DNA from: Gossypium raimondii
Taxonomy: Eukaryota > Streptophyta > Magnoliopsida > Malvales > Malvaceae
Length of the DNA: 64,000 nt
Direction of reading: 5' to 3'
Assembly (NCBI RefSeq): GCF_025698545.1
Contig: NC_068571.1
Coordinates: 38,659,733 to 38,723,732 of the forward strand
Shown here: one piece after another, positions 1 through 10,011 of the stretch
Layout: every line of letters starts with the position of its first letter
Numbering within the stretch: position 1 is the first letter of the stretch
The notes under the pieces: generated by a model
The model's input: only the letters and a program-made list of their open reading frames with translations
What the model was told of the DNA's origin: nothing
Databases searched by the model: none
Program-made: the position numbers and the translations under genes

Positions 1-382
1 GAGTTACACGGACAAGGGCACGGGCTGGGACATGGCTGTGTGTCCCTATTTCGAACGTCCACACGGCCTAAGACACGGGTGTGTCCCTTGGCCGTGTGAG
101 TCACACGGTCTGACCACACGGCCGTGTGACCCCTGCAGCTTTGAAAATTTTCAATATTTTCCAAAAAATTCTCTGAGTATCTGATTTAGTCTCGACTTGT
201 TTCTAATGCTTATTTTGGGTCTCGATGGCTTGTATAAGGGACAATATGTTTTATTTCGATTGGTTTCTGACATGAATATTATATAATAAGAAATGTTTGA
301 AAAGTTTGTTTATTTGAGCTGTAAACTTCAGTAATGCTCCGTAACCCTATTCCGACGATGGATATGGGTTAGGGGTGTTACA
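1..382 (+). mobile_element. 3' end of a long LTR (CACACGG family), cut by the window edge
   Basis: Positions 1-135 are a GC-rich block made of repeated, often palindromic words such as ACACGGCCGTGTGAC. The block is followed by a conserved tail: a 'tctcgatggcttgtataagggacaat' type segment, then TAACCCTATTCCGACGATGG and GGGTTAGGGGTGTTACA, ending in CA at 382. The same block and tail recur at 19.3-20.4 kb and 47.6-48.1 kb at the ends of complete LTR-like units. This is therefore the right end of a plus-oriented LTR whose left part lies outside the window. No coding sequence is visible. Confidence 0.75.
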
Positions 383-837
383 ATAGGGGAGGGTGAGAAT
401 TAGAGCAATTACGTAGGTAATTAAGCCCAATTCCAATTACCCTACGATTTTCCAAACACTCGTATATAAAAAATTATATTATAAACAAAAATATGTATGA
501 TTGTTTAGGATGATTATGGCCAAAATTTTCTAAAGGTAAATTATAAATCCTAAGAAGTTATATTATAAAAATAATTAATGTGTATTTTATAAAGTTATAA
601 GCAAAACTTATATTATTTAAATCCTAAAAATTTCTAAAGTTAATGGCCAAAAATATATTATAAAAAATTATTTACGTGTTATAAAAAGTGTAGAATATAC
701 TTATTTATAAAAAGTTATGGTCAAAAAGTATGGACATAACTTATCTACATGGACCATAATATATTTATAAAAAAATTCTAAAATTATGACAAAAATATTA
801 TAAGTGTTTTGAAAGTTATCCAGCACTTTATAAAAAT
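383..837. other. AT-rich stretch without a gene
   Basis: Very AT-rich sequence with many short TTATAAAAA-like words and no open frame of note. Around 395-460 there is a segment (GGTAATTAAGCCC ... CCAAACACTCG) that looks like the terminal part of a small DNA transposon. It could be the left end of the PIF/Harbinger relic that follows, but I could not define an inverted repeat. Confidence 0.4.
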
Positions 838-1617
838 CTTTTACAAAGGTTATATATTATAAATTTTATATTATTTTTAACTTAATTTACTTATTATAAA
901 AAAGGGTTATAATCTAGCATAGTCTTTCTCCAAATTAAGTTTATATAAGTTTTTATAATCAAAGCTACATACATTTGCATTGTGAATGCAAATATAATGC
1001 GGTAGATGCTAAGTGTGCAAATATAAAGGTTTTCTTGCACTATATTGTGGGGTACTATAGCATCTAAAAGAATTGGTTTGACACAAGAACCAAAGACAAC
1101 TCGTGAACTCTTTAATTTGATACATCCATAGCTTCAAAATGTGGTTAAGAGGAAATTTATTGTTCTAAAAAAAGATTTCTCATATTAACAACATCACCTC
1201 AGTATAGAATTAAAAAACAATGTTAGATCATATTAGCATGTTGCATACTTCATAACTTCGTTATAGGTGGAATTGAGATGATCCCTACTTTGAAGAGTAT
1301 ATAGACCAAGGAGATCTTGATAATCTTAATGATATAGATTTAGATTCAAATGATGATAAGAAGTATATGTAATGTTAAAGAAAGAATAACCTAACAAATA
1401 TGGAATGCTAGAACAGTTAAATAAAATTGCCTATAATATTTATTTTTCTTGTTATTGTTATTAATAATCATATTGTTGACTACTTTCTTGGGCTAACATA
1501 TTACATATGATGATTTGATTTCAATTGTTGTTACTTGTTTAGATTTTTTTTTTATCGTACTGATATTTTTATAGTAATTAGTATTTTTTAAAAAGCATAA
1601 ATTATATAACTGTGTAT
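838..1617 (+). pseudogene. PIF/Harbinger-type transposase relic, copy 1
   Basis: Reading through stops in more than one frame, about 960-1375 keeps recognisable pieces of the C-terminal part of a plant HARBI1-like (DDE nuclease) transposase: an 'ELFNLIHP' type segment, a 'VVKRKFIVLKK' segment, 'LTTSPQYRIKKQ', then 'IILACCILHNF', the family's usual ACC-LHN signature. An acidic tail rich in D, L and N follows (about 1300-1370). Stops and frame changes show it is dead. The segment is alignable with 49632-50440. Its right end is cut at about 1617, where an LTR fragment begins. Family assignment is from remembered motifs. Confidence 0.65.
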
Positions 1618-2275
1618 ATAACACCCTTTGCCAGGTCCAATTGCCGGACATGAGCTACAGGAGGTTACCACGCGAAACTCACAAAATATTTACATACTTA
1701 AAACATACGTGGTGGATCATGCCACGAACCAATAGGTGGCAGATCGCTTTGGAGTATCCTTCAACTATGTATAGAATTTCAAATGACTGAACTATGGATT
1801 ATTCCGCGGACACCACCATTATTTCAAAAAGTAAGGCGGACATCAAATTTGAAATATTTCTACGAATATCCAAAAATGGCGGATTGTTCCGCGAATACCC
1901 CACATTACATTAGGTCCCGCGAAACATAAGACACGAAACATAACAGATCTAAACTTCATTTTTATTATCATACATTACGAAATTCAAATTAATCACCTTC
2001 AAAGTTTAAAAAACTTGTTTACAAATAACCCAACAACTATATACATGTCACTTAGACCGACTTAAATAAATCAAGAGTCTACCACAACGCCTGACGGATA
2101 GTGTGAACTTCTTGTTAATCCGATCAACGCACTCTAAACGTTCAAAATCTACAAGATAAAAGCAGTCTAGGCGTAAGTATTTAGAATACTTAGTAAGCTC
2201 ATACAAATTCGATAGTTTACTTACCTCAAATAATAATTATATGATAATTAAATAGCAAATACAATTTATGTAACA
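1618..2275 (-). mobile_element. LTR fragment, reverse orientation
   Basis: Begins near TATATAACACCCTTTGCCAGG and reads as the opposite orientation of the long LTRs elsewhere in the window. For example, CTTAGTAAGCTCATA at about 2188 is the reverse complement of the 'gaacttactaag' word in the 15.4-18.9 kb and 46-47 kb LTRs, and TTACTTACCTCAA matches the reverse of 'gaggtaagttcg'. It interrupts the right end of transposase relic 1. The right border is unclear, and a further 'TGTAACACCTGAAC' at about 2269 may be another LTR start. Confidence 0.5.
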
Positions 2276-2904
2276 CCTGAACATCACAATTTAGCCCAAA
2301 ACTAAGGAAATTAGGACTAAATCGAGAGGGTTAGCGAATCACAGGACCCCACCGGGTAAATTAGAAATTTTAGTGGCTGAAATTCAAATAGTTGTATGTC
2401 AACCCTGGTTCGGTTAGGATATAACTAGTTGGTTCCAAAGTGGGAGACATAATAAATAGGAATGAGTGGCGGCAATGGTCTGTGGAGATCGTGCCGAGAG
2501 AGTGTATATATATAGGTATGTGCAAGAACGGTATTTCCCTTTAATTCCATTTTCCAAACCCTTTTCTCTAAGCATCGTCTTCTTCAGTTGCCCTGAAGAA
2601 GATGATGATATAGTTGAAGGAAGTCTTATATGTTGTACCCATCGTGTAGATTTGAGTCTAGAAGTAGAATGATTGGGAATTGGTAAGTTTCCTTAACCTT
2701 CTGAACTTGTAGATTGGAAAAAAGAAGTAGAGTACGAAATCTCAAAAGTTTTGGGTAATTGTGGAATATGGGTCACAATAGTTAAACACTTTTAGATTAA
2801 TCAATGCATGGTTGTTATGCTTAGCCGCCAGGATGAAGGAGGCGCCAGCGTTCGAAGAAGCTAAGCTAAAGAGGCAAAATAACAAGGTGAGTTCCTATTA
2901 CAGC
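2276..2904. other. Repeat-like intergenic sequence
   Basis: Starts with an LTR-like word (TAACACCTGAACATC) and contains phrases such as 'ggactaaatcgagagg' that are common in plant LTRs. A 68-codon open frame at 2466-2672 has no recognisable domain and no supporting structure, so I do not call it a gene. Confidence 0.35.
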
Positions 2905-3325
2905 TCATAATAGGCCCACTATTTTGTCTTGGCCTTTGGGCTAAGGGTACTGACATTCCCTGTCCCTGGTGCTGATATTACCTGGGCCTCCTTCGGCTTA
3001 TTGGACGCTTGCCTGCGGAGCACGCGGTCTTTTCTGACCCTGGGACTAACTCTCCCAACGAACCTTGCACTTGCCAGTCACGAGCGAGGGTCCTCTTCAC
3101 GGACGTGGCACGCAACGTCATTCATGCGAAGCTTACACGAACTCTCCTCTTACGACCTCATTCAGGCGAGGCTTACATGAGCTATCTTTGCGAACAACTT
3201 GCATTCCCGCGAGGTCCTCAGCTGACTATGCCTGTAGGCAAACATTCTTCTTCCAAGTCGAGTTCATTCGAATCAGAAATCCAGATCCTATCAGTCACTT
3301 GGGCTATCGATTCAAAATCCTAACA
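2905..3325. repeat. Relatively GC-rich island, probable retroelement fragment
   Basis: About 420 bp with clearly higher GC than its surroundings. It contains imperfect internal repeats (ATTCATGCGAAGCTTACACGA and ATTCAGGCGAGGCTTACATGA at about 3120-3180) and ends near ATCCTAACA. Several short overlapping frames exist in it, but none resembles a known protein. Composition and sharp edges suggest an LTR fragment of a family not otherwise present in the window. This is inference. Confidence 0.35.
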
Positions 3326-4667
3326 ATATTTATATTTTATAGGCTAAAAAAAGCTTCCAACGGAAGTTAAATCTTGCAATAATTGCTATAACATTAAATG
3401 GCATTGAAAAGTCATCGTAATTTTAGTCATTTCTTGCAATAATTTGATATTCTTTTTTATTTTTGTAGTTTGTTTTGATATTTACTGTAAACCCTTTTTA
3501 TGATAATTCCAAACCACTTTTATTAGATGAAATATATTAATCTTTTACTCTTGCTATAATTCTTTTACTCTTTATTGTAATTATTTTTTCTCATACTCTT
3601 TATTATAATTACACGTGACAAATTATTATTGTGACAAATGATAACTTATAAGATGTGCCACATAGGAATTATTTCATTAATTGTAACTTTAAATTGCTAT
3701 AATAAATATTAGATATGTTAAGTTGTTTATATTTAGAAATTTAATAAATATTTATAACGGTAGTAAAAATAATGTATATATATTTTACTAAATATTAAAG
3801 AAAAATAATATATTTTAAAAAAATTTAAAAATAATGGACGAGTCTAAATTAGCTCGGGTTTATCATTTACAAATATGAATAAATTTAGATAATATTTGAT
3901 ATTTATATTTCAAACTAGATCACAAGACTTGAACATATGTATACGATACATATATTTAACTTGAACCTAATTTAACTCTGTTTATAAACACGTGCAATCA
4001 ATCATGTATGAGTCAAAAAAATTATATATTTTTCTTTGAAATTGAATTTGAGTAATAAAATTTAAATAAAATCATATTCAACATGAAATAGGAATTGGAG
4101 ATATATTTTAGAAAACGGTTAGGTGCAAGTGCACAGTTAGGGTGATAGGCCTGACCCTTTAAAATGAAAATTTGTTTATTTAGGCTTTTGAAATTTTTAA
4201 AATTTTAAATTAGAAAAGATAAAATTACAATTTTTTCCTTAAAATATAAAAATTTAATTTAATCCTTTAAAAATTATAAAGATATAGACTATTAAAATAA
4301 TAAAATTACATTTTTACTATCGTAAAAATTATAATTTAATTTCAAAAGTATTTTCTAGCTTCACCTCACGGTACAAAGTAGCCATAAGCCAGACATTGCA
4401 TGGCCATCGGAGTCAAGGACAAGTAGGTATGTCGGCTCAAACCCTCAAACCGCAATACCTTAATTGCTGATTCTTATTGTAGGTTCCCCCTTCACGCATT
4501 TCTTACATCGCATGCCTGATTTTATTTTTCTACCCAAATATTGTGAAAGCAAAATAACATAATGATTTATGTGAAAATACAAAGGAGCAAGGGGCATGGG
4601 AAAGCAATTACACGTTCCAACTACTTAGGTGTACGCCACCCCTCATAAATTGCCCACCCTTTCTCTC
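3326..4667. other. AT-rich upstream intergenic region with a dispersed repeat
   Basis: No gene seen. Positions about 4200-4370 carry a degenerate repeat (AATTTAATTTAATCC, then a 'ttataaagatatagactattaaaat' type stretch, then a TTCACC end) that recurs in the same orientation at about 58055-58220. The last 250 bp (about 4400-4667) lose the repeat character and probably hold the reductase promoter. Confidence 0.5.
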
Positions 4668-4674
4668 TATATAA
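4668..4674 (+). promoter_or_regulatory. Likely TATA box of the fatty acyl-CoA reductase gene
   Basis: TATATAA lies in a CT-rich setting 143 bp before the chosen start codon. That would place the transcription start near 4700 and give a 5' UTR of about 115 nt. It is the best TATA match between the repeat at 4.4 kb and the start codon. Not proven. Confidence 0.5.
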
Positions 4675-4816
4675 TCTAATCCATCATCCCCTCCAGCTGA
4701 ATGAATTATTGGATTTCCTTTATGAGCAATCCTTTCCTTTACACTTTACCCTCACTATCATCCCTCCTTTCTTATTTTTGCCCTTTTTGTTCCTCTCTTT
4801 CTGTCCTTACTTTGTA

Positions 4817-7800
4817 ATGGAATTAGGAAGTGCTCTTCAGTTCCTTGATAACAAATCCATTCTAGTCACTGGTGGAACTGGGTTTTTGGCAAAGAGTAAC
4901 AGCAACTCCTCCTTTTATTCATTTAATTTATTAAAGCCCAGACCACACGTACGAATGTTTTAATTTGCTTCCCTTTTGAAATGCAGTATTTGTGGAGAAA
5001 ATACTAAGAGTTCAACCCAATGTCAAGAAATTATATCTTCTCGTAAGAGCAGCCGACCATAAATCCGCCATCCATCGTTTGCACCATGAGGTTCTCTTAT
5101 TTCTATTTATTACTATCATTTATTCAAGCAACGCATATCTGTTCAACAACTGCACCATTTTTGTTGTGATACAGATCGTAGGGAAGGATCTGTTCAGAAA
5201 TCTGAAAGAGAAATGTGGGGTCAATTTCAGCTCTTTTATATCACAAAAAATTACAGTTATACCAGGTGACTTAACCCATCAAGATTTGGGTCTCCATGAT
5301 TCTGATTTGCTTCAACTCCTTTGTAAGGAACTCGATGTTCTTCTTAACCTTGCTGCAACTACCAACTTTGATGAAAGGTACATAACCTATTTAATTTATT
5401 TCTGTTTTTTTTTTTTAAAAGCCATAAAAATTATTAAAAACTTATCTTAATGTTTGTTGAATGTAGATATGATGTGGCACTAGACCTCAACACATTGGGA
5501 GCTAAATATGTTGTGGACTTTGCCAAGAAATGTGCCAAACTACAAGTGTTGGTTCACGTATCCACAGGTTGCTATACCAAAAAAAGTTAAAATATTCCAT
5601 AAGTCCCTGTGCTTTTCATAAATTTAAAATTCGGTTAGTCCTACTTTTCAAAATTCAAAATTTAGGTGCAACAGTTAAATTATTTTGTTATATTCAAGTT
5701 CATCACAATATCCTTTTCTATTATTACATGGCTATCAAGTGAGTGTTTTTTATTTCAAAATTTCATACCAACAAATTTAACAAAAAATTAACAGTGTTAA
5801 TAATTGGACTTGAATTTTGAAATCTAAAAATAAATTGACTAAATTCCTAAAAATAAAAGTATAAGGATTAAATTCTAAATTTATAAAGAGTATAAACCTA
5901 TGACATATTTTGATTAAAAATGTATTCCATCTCTTAATTATATACATAAAAAGTAATCGTTAAAAACAAGTATGTCTTTCTTTCCCATCTTATCGGAAAT
6001 GAACAAAGATTTTTCGTTGGTTCCTTTTGCAGCACAATATAATATATTTAGAAATAGAAGAAGAACTGAAAACTCTTCAACCTTTGCTATTTTATTCAAT
6101 CATTTGGTGCCTATATTTACTTTTAATGTTTAATTTATATTTAAATTTCTTTTTATTTAATATTTAAGTATTTCAAAACTGGTACTTAAAATTTTCTTTT
6201 GTTTTAATTAAGTATCTATATTTTTCCAATAAAATACACGTGTCACATAATATTGGTTAGTTTAAATACTAAATTAAATATTAAAAGTAAACTTAAATAC
6301 CGATGCAAAATATATAAAAAAACGCAGGAAAGCAGTAATTAATGGTTGTGTAATATTTATTTTGGACAGCATATGTGTCAGGGGAAAGGTCAGGGCTTAT
6401 AGTTGAAAATTCATACAGAATGGGGGAAACACTTAATGGTGTGACAGGCTTAGATGTTAACATTGAGAAGCAAGTGGTTGAGGATCAACTTCATCTTCTC
6501 CGTCTCCAAGGCGCTTCTGATAAGGATATCACCATTGCCATGAAAGATCTGGGCATTCAAAGGTCACTCCATTTCCAATTCTTTAATTTTCTTTTTCAGT
6601 TAATAAATAAAATATCAATGTGTAAAAAGTATGGTTAACTTAAATAGGTCATAGTAATCGGCATGAAAAAATAAGAGAGGATAGGATTCACGTACATGAA
6701 CTTGACATACACTATTCATTCAGTAAAGCTTATAAGCTATCATTTATATAACAACAAATAATAATTGAAAATTTTTGCTATTTTTCATTTTTTTAATAAT
6801 TAACGATTAATATTTTTAAAAAACAAACAAATAACTTTAGATTTGATAATTGGTTCAACTATCTATCATCACAAAATATATCTAAATATACCTACAATAA
6901 ACAAATGAAAATTTTAGATATTATTAAGTTTCTATGGCCCTGTTTGGCAATTAGATGATAGCTAGTTTGATCGATTGATTCTATTAATTGATTTGACTAA
7001 TTAATTCTATTTATTATTTATTTAAAAGTGTTTGACAAATTAAGGCATGATGCATTTTATTGTTAAGTATTTATTAATTTATAATACTTTTAGTCTTTAT
7101 TGGGTGAAATTATTGAAATAAAACACTATTACCAAGGAATTAAAACATCCATTATAGAAATTAATTAGTTAATATTTTTGAAAATTAAAATAAACAAATT
7201 TCTTAAGTTCTTTATTTATAAATATTAACCTTGTGAAAATTGATAACTATTGATAGTGTATCAATATAATTGTAAACTATATTCTTAGTGATAATTATGT
7301 CATGTTCTTAGTATGTAAATTAGTGATAATTATGTCACACTCTGGATAAATTTGTCAAGTAGCATATGTCAATTGATATGAAATTGCATAAGAAATCATT
7401 TGACACAAGTAAATTGAAAATAAATTAAGAGTACATAAATATTGAAGGAATGGATACATATCTCATTAGGTTTAAGAGCATGTGGCAAAGGGAGTAATTT
7501 TTTAGTAAGCATGATCAGATATGTCATTCCCAATCAACTGCCTGCATTTTCTATTTTGAAGGTTTTAGCTCAACAAACTCTTGCAAACTTTCATTCACTA
7601 AGCAGTACAATTAAAGGGTTTGATTACTCAATCCTTCATTTATGCCCAAATCAGCTAGAAAAGGCCCAAAACTCTGTTTACCAAATACCCCTATTTCGTT
7701 TTATTTGAAGTTCAAATGATGATATTATTAATGGGTTTCATTAAATTTGAACATGTGGCATTTCAATATTGAAAAGCTTAATTTGAAAATCAAAATCCTT

Positions 7801-9557
7801 AACACATTCAAATTTAATAATGACATTAATTACACTAATTTTACTTTTTGATTCAAACAAGTAGAAAAACTAAAATGTTAAAAATTAAAAGTTGGAAGAG
7901 TAGAAAGATGAGGACATTAATAAGGTGGTGAATTATACACCAAACACACACAACCCCTGCCGGCCAAAGGTGACGAAATTAAAAGCAAAGAGCAAAAACA
8001 ACAGCCATTTTTCCCTTCATCTAATCTTGGCATATCTAGACAAAACAGTTATTCATGAATAGGACAGAATTTATAGTGAGGTCTCCATAAGCATGCAATT
8101 TCTGTTGGCTGTTATGTGTTTCAACTTTTAAATTTGATTCCATATATCTTACTAGATATTTATGATTAGTATCATATATTTATACAATCAGAAAGACAAG
8201 TCACGATACTAATAATATTAATATTTTTTTCCAAGAAAAAGACAATGTGATTCTATCCATAAGCTTGTTTTATGCAAACAATTAAGTTTGGTAGAAATAT
8301 TTTTGTTTTAAAAATAATAATATATCGTAAAATAAAAATAAAAGGGAAAATGAAACAGGGCAAGGCTGTATGGATGGCCAAACACGTATGTGTTTACCAA
8401 GGCAATGGGAGAAATGATGGTGGGGGAATTAAAAGACATTATACCAGCAGTCATCATTCGCCCTACCATCATAACTAGCACTTACAAAGAACCCTTCCCC
8501 GGTTGGGTCGAAGGTATCAGGTATTTCTATTTCATTCTATAATTTTTTTTATTGGGAAATAGATATTTTGGAATTAAGCTAAGCTCTAATGAGTAATTCT
8601 TGCCTTGGATTTTTTTTTTCCTTTTTAACTAGTACTTGTATATGTGTTTGTGATAGAACCATTGATAGCCTAGCAGTTGGTTATGCAAAAGGGAAATTGA
8701 CATTCTTCCTGGGAGATCTGGAGGCAATAGTTGATGTGGTGAGTTTTATTTTTATATTATTATACAATTTTCCATTTATCAATGAATGCTAATTGAGAGG
8801 GGTGGGTGGGGTTGTTGATTATATAATAATTGCAGATACCAGCAGACATGGTGGTGAACGCCATAATTGTAGCAATGATAGCTGAGGCAAGACATCAACA
8901 ACCCCAAACCATTTACCAAGTAGGTTCCTCAATCAGAAACCCCCTAAGGTATTCTAATCTTCAAGACTATGGCTTCCGCTACTTCACCAAGAATCCATGG
9001 ATCAACAAAGATGGAAAACCTGTGATTGTTAGCAAGGTTACGGTTATGAACAGCATGGATAGCTTCCAAAGATACATGGCATTTCGTTACTTGCTTCTTT
9101 TGAAGGTACCCCTCTATAACCTTTCTTTTCAACCTCCCTTTAATGGGGTTCCTCCTTATTCAACAAAATTATCATTTCATGTGTGTTTGCAGGGATTGGA
9201 ATTGGCTAATGCAGCCTTCTGTCATTTCTTTCAAGGTGTTTACAGCAATCTGAATAGGAAGATCAACTGGGTCATGAGATTGGTCGACATTTACAGACCT
9301 TACTTGTTCTTCAATGCCACGTATGTCCTCTTCTACTTTCTTACTCTCATTCAATCTCTGTTTACAAAAATGAAAATTAACTTTCCAGTTTTGTTGAGTA
9401 CAGTTTCGATGATTTAAACACCGAGAAGTTGCGAATGACAGCAAGAACGAGCTTGGTGGAGAACGATATGTTCTATTTCGACCCTAAAAGCATTGATTGG
9501 GAAGATTATTTCATGAACATTCATATTCCTGGCATCGTAAAATACATTTTCAAGTGA
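4817..9557 (+). CDS. FAR: Alcohol-forming fatty acyl-CoA reductase (FAR/CER4-like), 10 exons
   Basis: Reduces very-long-chain fatty acyl-CoA to primary alcohol with NADPH, the step that feeds cuticular wax or suberin; plant members without a plastid peptide act at the ER. Exons 4817-4895, 4987-5090, 5175-5377, 5467-5567, 6370-6562, 8359-8520, 8657-8738, 8836-9105, 9193-9320 and 9389-9557 join in frame with GT-AG borders, giving 496 aa, the usual family length. The Rossmann motif TGGTGFLA is at residues 18-25. The YxxxK catalytic pair is Y237/K241 (YVFTK), followed by KAMGE and IRPTIITST. The FAR C-terminal 'sterile' domain includes [10 protein letters not shown]. There is no N-terminal extension, so it resembles CER4/FAR3-type rather than plastid MS2-type enzymes. 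The start is the first in-frame ATG that gives the conserved N-terminus; an upstream in-frame ATG at 4709 would add a hydrophobic 36-residue leader and is less likely. Introns 4 and 5 are the long ones. Confidence 0.93.
6105..6308. mobile_element. Small foldback MITE inside intron 4 of the reductase gene
   Basis: The left arm (TGCCTATATTTACTTTTAATGT, about 6108) is the inverted partner of the right arm (TTAAAAGTAAACTTAAATACCGATGCA reversed, about 6280-6306). The two meet through an AT-rich centre containing ACACGTGTCACAT. Length is about 200 bp with no coding capacity. I could not fix a target duplication. It lies wholly within the intron and leaves the splice sites alone. Confidence 0.55.
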
Positions 9558-10011
9558 TTTAAGGGGTAAAAAAAGGGAAATATTTCCTTAATGCTTTTCA
9601 AATTCATGGTATAATTAGTGTGGCAGCATGAATATTATGTTTAGCTGTTGACGAAAAGTGTGTTCAGAATATAATCAAACCATATCCATAAGTGTGTTTC
9701 TAATATATATTGCCTTAATGAATATATCATATATGCATGTATGTGTTCCAAGTTCTTGGGATTTGAGACACCCAACTGAAGCAACCATATTATGGTATTC
9801 CGTTCGTTGAATCCCAATTTTTGAGATTTGTCGGACCAGACAGGTCGTCGGTTTAAACTAATAGAAGGTGTGAAATTGCTGCAAATGTAAACTTTGACCC
9901 AAAATTGGAAGATTATTTGGATTGGCAGGTTCAATCGTACAAGTGCAAAAGAACTGTGGGCTTTGAAACAGGCTTTGCCACTTATAAATTGAATAACAGT
10001 AGCAATGTGAA
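9558..10011. other. Convergent 3' region between the reductase and PRORP genes
   Basis: Only 454 bp separate the two stop codons of these tail-to-tail genes, so both 3' UTRs and their poly(A) sites must lie here. AT-rich words such as ATATATCATATATGCATGTATGTG at about 9720 are suitable processing signals. No independent gene is seen; the open frames on both strands here are not conserved-looking. Confidence 0.5.

Noticed and set aside
2929-3370. Three overlapping plus-strand frames of 83-104 codons
   Set aside because: They exist because the region is GC-rich and stop-poor; overlapping frames and no homology point to a repeat fragment, not a gene.
7442-7708. 88-codon frame in intron 5 of the reductase
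   Set aside because: No recognisable domain and placed inside an intron whose flanking exons splice cleanly; probably chance or an old insertion.
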